Shown: piece after piece, positions 6,517-14,460 of the stretch
Position numbering within the stretch: the stretch's first letter is position 1
Layout of the letters: each line of letters opens with the position of its first letter
DNA from: a virus
Strand: one strand, 5' to 3'
DNA length: 29,478 bases
IMG/VR virus record: IMGVR_UViG_3300044846_001323
Span: 1-29,478 of that record
Translations under genes and position numbers: made by a program
The notes under the pieces: generated by a model
What the model saw: only the letters and a program-made list of their open reading frames with translations
Databases searched by the model: none
Told to the model about the DNA's origin: nothing

Positions 6517-7684
6517 AATTTCCGAGGTAAAGACGAACCCAAAAAACCCACGTTTAATAAAGGACGATAAGTTTAAGAAGTTAGTAAAATCTATTCAGGA
6601 GTTCCCACAAATGTTGGAGCTTCGACCAATAGTAGTTGACGAAAATAATATTGTTCTGGGTGGTAATATGCGGTTAAAAGCCTGTATTGAAGTCGGACTA
6701 AAAGAAGTTTTTATTGTAAAGGCGGACGATTTAACCGAGCAACAAAAAGACGAATTTATAGTTAAAGATAACGTAGGTTTTGGAGAATGGGATTGGGATA
6801 TTTTAGCGAATGAATGGGACACCGAAAAATTACAAGATTGGGGATTAGATTTACCGATTGATTTAAGCGTTGAGGAATTAGAAGCAGAAGAAGACGACTT
6901 TAACGTTCCAGAAGGCGGTATTGAAACCGATATTGTTTTAGGCGACTTATTTGAAATAGGTGAACACCGTTTAATTTGTGGCGATAGTACTCAAACGGAT
7001 ACATTTGAAAAACTAATGCAAGGCGAATTAGCAGATATGGTTGTTACTGACCCACCATACAATGTAGCTTATGAAGGAGGTACAAAAGAAAAACTTACTA
7101 TTGAAAACGATTCAATGAGTAATGATGATTTTTATAAGTTCCTTTATGACTTTTATACTGCATTAACAACCGCAGTAAAAAAAGGTGGTGCAATTTATGT
7201 TTGGCACGCATCTTCTGAAGTTATTAATTTTGGCAAAGCAATGGTTGATGCTGGATGGTTATTAAAACAACAGCTTATTTGGGTTAAAAATTCAATGGTA
7301 ATGGGAAGACAAGATTACCAATGGAAACACGAACCGTGCTTATACGGATGGTTAAAAGGAGATAGTCATAAATGGTATTCAGATAGAAAGCAAACAACCA
7401 TTATTGAATTTGATAGACCAAACAGAAATTCAGAACATCCAACAATGAAACCAATAGGATTATTTGCTTATCAAATAGAAAACTCATCAAAGATAGGAGA
7501 TATTGTAATCGATGCCTTTGCTGGAAGTGGAACGGCAATGATAGCTTGTGAACAACTAAAAAGAAAAGCAAGAGTTATTGAATTTGACCCAAGATATTGT
7601 CAAGTAATTTTAGAAAGAATGATTAAATTAGACCCAACTTTAAAAGTAAAGAAAAATGGAGAAGATTACACATTGTCAGTTTAA
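6497..7684 (+). CDS. ParB-domain / DNA adenine-type methyltransferase fusion
   Basis: The product has 395 residues. Residues 1 to about 95 form a ParB/Srx-like N-terminal domain (NPKNPRL, then VLGGNMRLKACIEVG at about 53-67). An acidic linker follows (about 120-145). The methyltransferase has DPPY at 185-188 (catalytic), HPTMKP at 314-319, and the SAM-binding motif FAGSGT at 341-346. DPPY preceding FAGSGT is the beta-class order, with the target-recognition region between (about 195-310). It would methylate N6-adenine or N4-cytosine. No restriction enzyme is adjacent, so an orphan phage enzyme protecting or marking DNA is likely. CpG density falls sharply after about 7030, suggesting that the catalytic half has been exchanged. 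Confidence 0.85.
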   Translation: MQVLKVKISEVKTNPKNPRLIKDDKFKKLVKSIQEFPQMLELRPIVVDENNIVLGGNMRLKACIEVGLKEVFIVKADDLTEQQKDEFIVKDNVGFGEWDWDILANEWDTEKLQDWGLDLPIDLSVEELEAEEDDFNVPEGGIETDIVLGDLFEIGEHRLICGDSTQTDTFEKLMQGELADMVVTDPPYNVAYEGGTKEKLTIENDSMSNDDFYKFLYDFYTALTTAVKKGGAIYVWHASSEVINFGKAMVDAGWLLKQQLIWVKNSMVMGRQDYQWKHEPCLYGWLKGDSHKWYSDRKQTTIIEFDRPNRNSEHPTMKPIGLFAYQIENSSKIGDIVIDAFAGSGTAMIACEQLKRKARVIEFDPRYCQVILERMIKLDPTLKVKKNGEDYTLSV

Positions 7685-7817
7685 TGGTAAGGATGGGTTT
7701 AAGTTTTTAGAAAGTGGCAAATGCTACACGTACAATAAAAACCAAAAGTCTAAAAGAAAGGCTTATGAATTAGCTTCTAAAGAAATGATAAAAGCGGAGC
7801 ACGATAAAGATAAATAA
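7656..7817 (+). CDS. Small basic protein (53 aa) of unknown function
   Basis: An ATG inside the end of the methyltransferase gene opens a 53-codon frame. The product (MEKITHCQFNGKDGFKF...) is Lys-rich, has two Cys (CQFNG and GKCYTYN) and ends in a helix (YELASKEMIKAEHDKDK). It fills the gap between methyltransferase and small terminase, which otherwise would be an unusual 151-nt hole in a dense operon. It is not a known family to me; a nucleic-acid-binding role is possible from charge only. Confidence 0.5.
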   Translation: MEKITHCQFNGKDGFKFLESGKCYTYNKNQKSKRKAYELASKEMIKAEHDKDK

Positions 7818-7835
7818 ACACCGAAACTACACCGA

Positions 7836-8153
7836 ATGAATAAAGAAGATAACTTAAAACCAAATTGGGAAAAAGGCGAAAGTGGAAACCCAAACGGACG
7901 ACCAAAAGGCACAAAGAATAGAAGCACGATAGCACGCAAATGGCTTGAGGTTAATCAATCACTTAAGAACCCAATAACTGGCGAACAAGAAACGATGAGT
8001 CAAGAAGATATGATTACTTTGGCACTAATTAAAAAAGCAAGGGACGGGGACGTAAGCGCTTACAAAGAATTAATGAATAGTGGTTACGGCGCACCCGTTC
8101 AACAAATAGAACAAACGAATATAGAACAACCTTTATTCCCAGATGTTAGTTAG
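7836..8153 (+). CDS. Probable terminase small subunit (DUF5681-like)
   Basis: The product has 105 residues. The N-terminal motif GNPNGRPKGTKNR is typical of DUF5681 proteins, which occur next to phage large terminases. The rest is helical with a mid-section rich in acidic residues (MSQEDMITLALIKKARDGDVSAYKELM). It overlaps the large-subunit gene by 11 nt. The small subunit recognises phage DNA and recruits the large subunit for packaging. Assignment rests on the motif and position, since small terminases diverge strongly. Confidence 0.7.
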   Translation: MNKEDNLKPNWEKGESGNPNGRPKGTKNRSTIARKWLEVNQSLKNPITGEQETMSQEDMITLALIKKARDGDVSAYKELMNSGYGAPVQQIEQTNIEQPLFPDVS

Positions 8154-9303
8154 AACAACGGCGGTAAATAAAATTATAGCGTTAAAAAAACGAATCAAAA
8201 TAATACAAGGCGGTACAAGTGCGGGTAAAACATTTGGTATCATTCCTGTATTAATAAGCAAGGCAGCCAAAACACCAAACTTAGAAATTAGTATTGTTGC
8301 CGAATCAATCCCGCATTTAAGACGCGGAGCGCTCAAAGACTTTATAAACATAATGAAATGGACAAGCCGTTTTTTTGAAGGGCGCTTTAACAAATCATTA
8401 CTTAGATACGATTTCGGAAACGGAAGTTATATTGAATTTTTTAGCGCAGACGATTCAAGTAAGTTAAGGGGAGCGCGACGGGATATTTTATACATAAACG
8501 AATGCAACAACGTAACGTTTGAAGCGTACAACGAACTATCAATAAGAACCAAGCGTGAAATATTTTTAGACTTTAACCCAGCAAACGAATTCTGGGTGCA
8601 TACCGAACTAAAACACGAAGACGATAGCGACTTTCTAATTTTGACGTATAAGGACAACGAAGCACTCGACGAACGAATAGTTAAGGAAATAGAAAAGAAT
8701 CGTTCTAAGGCGTCGACAAGTAGTTATTGGGCGAACTGGTGGCGGGTTTATGGACTTGGCGAAATAGGAATGCTTGAGGGCGTTGTTTTCAGTAATTGGA
8801 AAATGATTGACACGATACCACGCGAAGCAAAGTTAATTGGTTATGGGTTGGATTTTGGATTTACAAACGACCCGACGGCAATAATAGAAATATACAATTA
8901 CAACGGGCAACGAATAGTAAACGAAATTGTTTTTCAAACGGGTTTAGTAAATAACGAAATAGCGAAGAAGCTACAAAAAAACGTAATAGCATACGCCGAT
9001 AGTAGCGAACCCAAATCAATCGAGGAAATAAGACGAACAGGGCAACTAATTAAAGGCGTTACAAAGGGACAAGACAGCGTTAATTTTGGTATTCAAATAA
9101 TGCAAAGCCAATCTTATTTAGTAACCGCACAAAGCACAAATCTAATAAAGGAGTTACGAGCTTATTGTTGGGATAGGGACAAGACAGGCAAACAACTAAA
9201 CAAACCAATAGACAACTTTAACCACACCATTGACGCGCTACGTTACCACGAAATGGAATCATTAGGCAAAAGCGCTAACTTTGGAAAATACTCAATAAGA
9301 TGA
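8143..9303 (+). CDS. terL: Terminase large subunit
   Basis: The product has 386 residues. The ATPase domain has Walker A GGTSAGKT at 23-30 and Walker B ILYINE at 115-120 (E120 catalytic; the usual Asp before it is Asn). A coupling-type segment, FLDFNPAN, follows at about 141-148. The C-terminal RNase-H-like nuclease shows its acidic residues in GYGLDFGFTNDP (D237), YADSS (D286) and NHTIDALRY (D364). The enzyme pumps DNA into the prohead and cuts it. The short length and motif style fit the PBSX-type (Terminase_3) group. A -/ATGA overlap with the next small gene keeps the operon continuous. Confidence 0.92.
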   Translation: MLVRTTAVNKIIALKKRIKIIQGGTSAGKTFGIIPVLISKAAKTPNLEISIVAESIPHLRRGALKDFINIMKWTSRFFEGRFNKSLLRYDFGNGSYIEFFSADDSSKLRGARRDILYINECNNVTFEAYNELSIRTKREIFLDFNPANEFWVHTELKHEDDSDFLILTYKDNEALDERIVKEIEKNRSKASTSSYWANWWRVYGLGEIGMLEGVVFSNWKMIDTIPREAKLIGYGLDFGFTNDPTAIIEIYNYNGQRIVNEIVFQTGLVNNEIAKKLQKNVIAYADSSEPKSIEEIRRTGQLIKGVTKGQDSVNFGIQIMQSQSYLVTAQSTNLIKELRAYCWDRDKTGKQLNKPIDNFNHTIDALRYHEMESLGKSANFGKYSIR

Positions 9304-9473
9304 CAAACGATTTAAACGTAATGGTTGCCGTAGTTGAAGAATATATATACCAGCGTAAAGGCGTTAAGGTAAAAATAAATATGTCGGATTCTAGGAAGTT
9401 TGTATTACATTTTGAGATGTTGCTTTACGCTTACGAAATCGCAGTTGCATATAACAAGAAACAAAAAACTTAA
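9300..9473 (+). CDS. Small protein (57 aa) of unknown function
   Basis: The ATG at 9300 overlaps the terL stop (ATGA). The 57-residue product begins MTNDLNVMVAVVEEYIYQRK, continues with a beta-like VKVKINMSD and ends in a helix (KFVLHFEMLLYAYEIAVAYNKK). It fills the gap between terL and the chaperone-like gene. No motif is recognised. The tight coupling supports it as a real gene. Confidence 0.5.
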   Translation: MTNDLNVMVAVVEEYIYQRKGVKVKINMSDSRKFVLHFEMLLYAYEIAVAYNKKQKT

Positions 9474-9483
9474 TTATATTAAT

Positions 9484-10176
9484 ATGAAATTAGATTTAAC
9501 CATACCGACTGATTTAAACGAAATTACCTTAGGGCAATACCAGCAATTTGTAAAGGTAAAAGAAACGACTAACGACAACGAAATGTTAGCGGAAAAAATG
9601 ATACAAATCTTTTGTGGAATAGAACTCAAAGAAATAGTAAATATTAAGTTTACTGAAGTTAAAAAATTAGTTGAACACTTTAATAAATTGTTTTCCGAGA
9701 CACCGAAGTTTGTACCGACATTTAAGATTAAAGATATGGAGTTTGGGTTTATTCCAGATTTACAAAATATAAGTTTTGGCGAATACGTAGACCTAGAAGA
9801 GAACTTAAAAAGTTGGGACACTTACCATAAAGCAATGGCGGTAATGTATCGTCCAATTAAACAAAAAGTAAAAGGCGGACACGAATTAATTGAGTACACT
9901 GGTACTGCGGAATTTTCCGATTTAATGAGGTTTGCACCGCTAGGAGTAACGTTAAGCTCGTCGGTTTTTTTTTGGAATTTAGGAAGCGAATTACTACAAA
10001 GTACGATTCACTATTTAGAGCAGGAGATAACGAAGAATCCGAAGGTATTGGAGATTTTAGCGAAGCAACACAATTTTCAAAACAATGGGGTTGGTATCAA
10101 TCAATTTATGCACTCGCTAAAGGAGATGTCAGCAAATTTGACGAAGTTACCGCATTGGGATTACTTAAATGTTTAA
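9484..10176 (+). CDS. Tail assembly chaperone-like protein, 0-frame product
   Basis: The start is the ATG at 9484 (MKLDLTIPTDLNEITLGQYQQF), giving 230 residues. The frame is open further upstream to 9400 but that part overlaps the previous gene. The opening, with a short beta segment and the phrase ITLGQYQQFV, is typical of Bacteroidota phage proteins of the tail-assembly-chaperone kind. At codons 161-163 the gene reads through nine Ts (9965-9973), and a second frame, open from 9894 to 10247, overlaps its last 283 nt. This is the G/GT layout of tail chaperones, which bind the tape measure protein during tail assembly. Unusually, the 0-frame continues for 67 codons past the slip site. Role inferred. 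Confidence 0.55.
   Translation: MKLDLTIPTDLNEITLGQYQQFVKVKETTNDNEMLAEKMIQIFCGIELKEIVNIKFTEVKKLVEHFNKLFSETPKFVPTFKIKDMEFGFIPDLQNISFGEYVDLEENLKSWDTYHKAMAVMYRPIKQKVKGGHELIEYTGTAEFSDLMRFAPLGVTLSSSVFFWNLGSELLQSTIHYLEQEITKNPKVLEILAKQHNFQNNGVGINQFMHSLKEMSANLTKLPHWDYLNV
9966..9972 (+). other. Candidate -1 ribosomal frameshift site (T_TTT_TTT)
   Basis: Nine Ts occupy 9965-9973. In the 0-frame, codons run GTT TTT TTT TGG, so T_TTT_TTT at 9966-9972 is in the correct X_XXY_YYZ phase. A one-base slip back leads into the frame that ends at 10247. The joined product would have 163 + 91 = 254 residues. A homopolymer sequencing error is the main alternative. Confidence 0.55.
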
Positions 10177-10247
10177 CCTACTTAACTTTTGAGAAACAAA
10201 AAAACGAAATAGAACAAAGGCAACTTAATAAATACATAAAAAAATGA
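9972..10247 (+). CDS. -1 frame extension of the tail chaperone (T part of GT)
   Basis: This 91-residue segment has no ATG and no Met codon; only the TTG made by the T-run itself could start it, so production as a -1 fusion with 9484 is more likely. The part FSKQWGWYQSIYALAKGD, then FDEVTALGLLKCLTYLTFEKQKNE, is well formed, with the aromatic WGWY and a helical Glu/Lys end like the downstream half of other Bacteroidota phage tail chaperones. It overlaps the 0-frame end for about 200 nt. Its stop overlaps the start at 10244 (ATGA). Seen: frame, lack of Met, slippery run. Inferred: fusion and role. Confidence 0.55.
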   Translation: MEFRKRITTKYDSLFRAGDNEESEGIGDFSEATQFSKQWGWYQSIYALAKGDVSKFDEVTALGLLKCLTYLTFEKQKNEIEQRQLNKYIKK

Positions 10248-10699
10248 TAGGCTTTTACACGGCAATAGACAAATTAAAAACACACTTTGACGCAGATGCG
10301 CTGGTTAATTCAGTAAGCGAAGGGGATATATTTCAAGTTGATTTAGCTAAACAAACTATTTTCCCACTTGTCCACATTATGGTCAATTCGTGTTCATTTG
10401 AAACAAACGTGTTGCGATTTAATATTTCTTTAATAGCAATGGACTTAGTCGATATTTCTAAGAACGAAAACACGAATGTATATTTAGGCAACGACAACAC
10501 ACAAGACGCTTTAAACTCGACGCTAGCTATCTTAAACCGCGCCTACGATATTATGTTACACGGAAGCCTTGCATACGACTTATTCCAGATTGACGGAAAC
10601 CCAAACTGCGAACCATTTACCGAACGATTCGAAAACTTACTTTCAGGTTGGACGATGACGTTTGACGTTTTAGTTCCTAACGAAATGACTATTTGTTAA
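10244..10699 (+). CDS. Tail terminator-like structural protein, putative
   Basis: The product has 151 residues and mixed alpha/beta character: a starting helix (IGFYTAIDKLKTHFDADAL), strands (IFPLVHIMVNSCSFETNVLRFNISLIAMD, in pieces), a helix (TQDALNSTLAILNRAYDIMLHGS) and closing strands (GWTMTFDVLVPNEMTIC). This order, with a minor-tail alpha/beta fold and its place beside the gp10-like gene, fits a tail terminator or tail completion protein that caps the tail and joins it to the head. No strong motif supports it, so the call is contextual. Confidence 0.45.
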   Translation: MIGFYTAIDKLKTHFDADALVNSVSEGDIFQVDLAKQTIFPLVHIMVNSCSFETNVLRFNISLIAMDLVDISKNENTNVYLGNDNTQDALNSTLAILNRAYDIMLHGSLAYDLFQIDGNPNCEPFTERFENLLSGWTMTFDVLVPNEMTIC

Positions 10700-10700
10700 A

Positions 10701-11216
10701 ATGGAAAAAAACGAACAACAAATAATACTTGAAGAATTTAGGGATTACGTAATTCAACAAGCTCGTAGCAATTTAACAAAGTTAAAAAAGAATAGTAGCC
10801 GTAAACTTTACGATTCAATCAAAGGCGAAATTAAAGCAATGCCGAATTCTTTACGCTTGTATTTTGATATGACTGATTACGGGTTTTATCAAGACAAAGG
10901 AGTAAGCGGTACAAAAGTAAAATACGACACGCCTTTTAAGTACACAAACAAAATGCCACCGCCAAAAGCGTTTGACAAATGGATAGTTAAAAAGGGAATA
11001 GCACCTAGAAATAAAGAAGGTAAATTTACAAGTCGTAAAGGATTACAATTTGCGATAGCACGAAGTATTTTTACAAAGGGAATTAAACCGAGTTTGTTTT
11101 TTACCAAACCTTTTGAAAAGGCATTTAAGAATTTACCAAACGAAATGATTGAAGCGTACGGCTTAGAAGCCGAAGAAACATTTGACACTATAATGAAAGA
11201 AAACTTTAAAAAATAA
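10701..11216 (+). CDS. HK97 gp10-like head-tail joining protein, putative
   Basis: The product has 171 residues. After a basic N-terminal helix it has YGFYQDKGVSGTKVKY (about 59-74), a conserved-looking segment in gp10-like neck proteins, then a Pro-rich stretch (NKMPPPKAFDKWIVKKG), a basic loop (KFTSRKGLQFAIARSIF) and a C-terminal helix (FFTKPFEKAFKNL). Proteins of this type form the neck ring that connects head and tail. It is highly basic overall. It sits 1 nt after the preceding gene, in keeping with a connector pair. Homology is by pattern only. Confidence 0.55.
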   Translation: MEKNEQQIILEEFRDYVIQQARSNLTKLKKNSSRKLYDSIKGEIKAMPNSLRLYFDMTDYGFYQDKGVSGTKVKYDTPFKYTNKMPPPKAFDKWIVKKGIAPRNKEGKFTSRKGLQFAIARSIFTKGIKPSLFFTKPFEKAFKNLPNEMIEAYGLEAEETFDTIMKENFKK

Positions 11217-11222
11217 TTAAAA

Positions 11223-12341
11223 ATGGCGTTACCTACACAAGACCACATTTTCGTTCGCAGTCCGTTTATAATCGAAGTTGACGACGCAACGCAAACAGGT
11301 TCGAAAGTCGAAATATTTATTTACAAAGCGAACGCGTTACCGCCAGCGACACCGACTTACACGTTAAGTAAATTAATACCCGCGTCAAACAACACGGTAA
11401 CGCTTTACAATTTAAGTCCGTATATAAGGGAAAACATAACACACCCAACAAGTCCAGACAACGCAAACGTTAACTTACAATTAACACCATACGAAGAATA
11501 TACTTTGATTGACGTTTACACTTACAATCTAATCGGCGGGAATTACGTAGCTCAATTTAATGCAACTTACCGAGCGTTTGACGGCTTCGGATATTATGAA
11601 ACGGGAATTAACCCAGATTATTCGTTTGGACCAGCGGTTGTTTTAGCCGACGAAATGGATTACAATTATTATTACGACCCCGCTTACCCAACAACGGCTG
11701 AAAGTTTAGCAGGAACAATTACGGCTTACTTGCCTGTTAATTTTATTGTTGAATATACGGGTTTACAAACGGGAACAATATATACTTTTTCAGCAACAAG
11801 CTCACGAGTTTTTGATTTATTTCGTGTTCCGCCGTCTTTGATTTCGGAAGGCGCAAAAGTAAAAATTTCAACCGCTCCAGCACCTTTTTCGATTACCTTT
11901 TGGATTGGTTATTTTAGACCCGTTACGGAATGTAAATACGAACCAATAGTTTTGGACTTTATAAATAAGTACGGCGGTTTTCAGCGCGAAACATTTTTCA
12001 AAGCAAGTTACGAAAATTTAGAAGTTCAATCGACCCCGTATAATTTTATGATGACTATTGACGCTTTGACGTACGACGTTAAAGAAGGGCAAAAACAAAT
12101 ATTTAACAACAACGGAAATATAAAACACAAGGTAAATTCAGGTTGGGTAGATGAAACGTTTAACGAAAACTTACAACAACTTTTACTTAGTGAACGGGTT
12201 TTGTGGGTAAAGGGAAACACGAAACTACCAATCAGGATAAACACTAAAAGCCTTAACAAAGAAAAGAACATAAACAACAAAAAAATAAATTATTCTTTAG
12301 ATTTCGAAATGGCGTTTGACACAATCAATAATGTAATTTAA
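11223..12341 (+). CDS. Tail structural protein, possible distal tail component
   Basis: The product has 372 residues and is rich in Thr, Tyr, Pro and Asn with many beta strands and few charged helices. It opens DHIFVRSPFIIEVDDATQ, a phrase that seems typical of Bacteroidota phage tail proteins. The C-terminal part has ECKYEPIVLDFINKYGGFQ and a basic end. It lies between the neck proteins and the 702-residue tail-tip protein, whose start overlaps its stop by one base (TAATG), suggesting the two form one tip structure. No enzymatic motif or signal peptide is visible. Function from context. Confidence 0.5.
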   Translation: MALPTQDHIFVRSPFIIEVDDATQTGSKVEIFIYKANALPPATPTYTLSKLIPASNNTVTLYNLSPYIRENITHPTSPDNANVNLQLTPYEEYTLIDVYTYNLIGGNYVAQFNATYRAFDGFGYYETGINPDYSFGPAVVLADEMDYNYYYDPAYPTTAESLAGTITAYLPVNFIVEYTGLQTGTIYTFSATSSRVFDLFRVPPSLISEGAKVKISTAPAPFSITFWIGYFRPVTECKYEPIVLDFINKYGGFQRETFFKASYENLEVQSTPYNFMMTIDALTYDVKEGQKQIFNNNGNIKHKVNSGWVDETFNENLQQLLLSERVLWVKGNTKLPIRINTKSLNKEKNINNKKINYSLDFEMAFDTINNVI

Positions 12342-14449
12342 TGAAAAGGGAAGTAAGGATATTTATTGAGGGACAACAAATAGATTTATTCAACGACGAA
12401 ACAATCGAAGTAAATTCAAGCGTACAAAACATAGCGGATATTTCTAAAACGAGTACCGACTTTTCGCAAGCGTTTACGATCCCAGCAACAACAAGAAACA
12501 ACGCAATATTCCAACACTTTTACCAATCGGACGTAGACGGCACGTATAACTTTCAAGAACGAAAAGACGGATATATAGAAATTGATATGACAACGTTTAG
12601 ACGTGGACGAATTCAATTAGAAAAGTCAAACGTAAAGAACGGGCAAGTTGAAAATTATACGATTACTTTTTACGGGCAATTGACGAGCTTAAAAGATTTA
12701 TTCGGCGAAGATAAACTAAGCGACTTGGATTATTCAAGCGTTGACGTAGCCGTAAATTTACCGACGATTCAATTTTTTATTGAAGGTCTTTTAGGGTTTA
12801 CGGACATAGCTTACCCACTTATTAGCTCAGGTGAATTTTGGCGGTACAACGCCTTAAACGCTCAAGGCACAGCGCCATCGTGGTATTTTCCAATAGTTGG
12901 TGGTACTGACGAAATAGATACAACCGTTGGGGCAATTGACACAAGCGAATTGTTCCCCGCATTACGATTAAGCCGAATAATGCAGTTGATTGAATTACGT
13001 TATGGAATAACTTTTAATAGTAATTTCTTTACTACGGACAATTTTAAGAACGCTTATTTGTGGTATAAAAACCGAGACCGCTTCGAAATAATGTCAACTC
13101 CTACAACCTTAAATATAACAAACTTTGTATCGCAAACGGGAATTTTTCCAAATAACGTTCCTATGTCAAGTTTTGTTAGTAACGTAAATAATACGATAAG
13201 TATTCAAGCAACTACTTTAGCTGGTAACGGCTATCATCATAGAGTATTGTTACAATTGATAACACCTACAATTGTTCCTTTTTATGTTGACGTTTATACA
13301 AATGGAAATTTAACTCAATCAATTTTAGGGGACGGAACGGGTACGTTTTATTTTGACATAGTAAACGTAATTGATACAATCGGATTAAACAACACATATT
13401 TTTTCCAAGTCCGCGCAATAAATAACGTAATTTTAGATTTTGATTTTAGGTATTTATACGAAACTTTTTGTTATGCTGATTGGAATACCGCACCTATGCC
13501 GTTATTTGTTTCAACGTCTCTACAAAGAAACGCTCCCGACTTAAAAATTTCAGATTTCTTTTCAGGGTTACTTAGAGAATTTAATTTAACGGTTACAGGA
13601 ACGGACACCCCAAACGAATTTTTAGTTGAGACCTTAAATTATTGGTATGCTTCAGGGAACGTTTACGACATAACAAACTTTACGGATTCAACAAGTATTG
13701 ACGTTGAACGAGTAAAACTTTACAAGAAAATTTCTTTTAGGTATCAACCGAGCGAATCAATTACGAACAAGTTTTATTTACAAACGGGATTAAAAGAATA
13801 CGGAAACACGGAGCAACCTTACCCATACGACGGCGGAGAATTAAATATAGACGTTCCTTTTGAGAATCTTATGTTTAGTAAATACCCAAATACAAATATT
13901 CAAGTTGGGTTTTCAATTAATAACGCTTTGTCGCCGTATATTCCGAAGCCTTGCATTTTATATTATGGTCAAACCGTTGTGGCTACAAATCCAATTTTTA
14001 TAAAAGATTCAGCGGGTATACTTATGTGTAATTCAGTACAAATATTCGGACAAGACACAAATGTTGGGGGGGTTGATTACTCATTAAACTTTGCGCCTGA
14101 AACGTCAACTTATTTAGGCGTACCGATTCAACAAAGTTTATTCGCTACTTATTATTTTGACTACCTAGCGAATTTGTTTAATCCTAAGAACCGATTAACA
14201 AGCGTTAAGGCGGTATTACCTATTTCAATTTTAACGTCGTTAAAACTAAACGATAGGCTTATTATAAGGGACAAAAGATATATAATAAACGACTTTAAGA
14301 CGAAACTAACAACAGGCGAAACAACGTTAACTTTATTAAACGATTTTATACCAATATTACCCGAATCAAATTACCGAGAAACGGAAGATGGCGACTTACG
14401 AAACGTTGAAGGGTTTTTCTTAACGGACTTTAGAATAATAGAAAATTAA
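12341..14449 (+). CDS. Large tail-tip / baseplate-hub-like protein
   Basis: The product has 702 residues and is beta-rich. The N-terminus (VRIFIEGQQIDLFNDETIEV) and the phrase DISKTSTDFSQAFTIPATTRNN (about 34-55, in part) recall tail-tip proteins of Bacteroidota phages. The middle is rich in aromatic and Asn residues, as in adhesin or hub domains. The C-terminus (VKAVLPISILTSLKLNDRLIIRDKRYIIND, in pieces) looks like an OB/hub-like beta barrel. It would form the central tail tip or host-contact hub. No lytic domain is seen. It precedes the fibre-like gene by 11 nt. Confidence 0.55.
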   Translation: MKREVRIFIEGQQIDLFNDETIEVNSSVQNIADISKTSTDFSQAFTIPATTRNNAIFQHFYQSDVDGTYNFQERKDGYIEIDMTTFRRGRIQLEKSNVKNGQVENYTITFYGQLTSLKDLFGEDKLSDLDYSSVDVAVNLPTIQFFIEGLLGFTDIAYPLISSGEFWRYNALNAQGTAPSWYFPIVGGTDEIDTTVGAIDTSELFPALRLSRIMQLIELRYGITFNSNFFTTDNFKNAYLWYKNRDRFEIMSTPTTLNITNFVSQTGIFPNNVPMSSFVSNVNNTISIQATTLAGNGYHHRVLLQLITPTIVPFYVDVYTNGNLTQSILGDGTGTFYFDIVNVIDTIGLNNTYFFQVRAINNVILDFDFRYLYETFCYADWNTAPMPLFVSTSLQRNAPDLKISDFFSGLLREFNLTVTGTDTPNEFLVETLNYWYASGNVYDITNFTDSTSIDVERVKLYKKISFRYQPSESITNKFYLQTGLKEYGNTEQPYPYDGGELNIDVPFENLMFSKYPNTNIQVGFSINNALSPYIPKPCILYYGQTVVATNPIFIKDSAGILMCNSVQIFGQDTNVGGVDYSLNFAPETSTYLGVPIQQSLFATYYFDYLANLFNPKNRLTSVKAVLPISILTSLKLNDRLIIRDKRYIINDFKTKLTTGETTLTLLNDFIPILPESNYRETEDGDLRNVEGFFLTDFRIIEN

Positions 14450-14460
14450 AAATAAAAATT

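Noticed and set aside
7690-7840. Possible broken gene between methyltransferase and terminase
   Set aside because: An intact 53-codon frame (7656-7817) fills the gap, so no decay needs to be assumed.
9400-9483. Earlier start for the tail-chaperone-like gene
   Set aside because: It overlaps the 57-aa gene at 9300-9473, and the ATG at 9484 is followed by the typical opening of this protein type.
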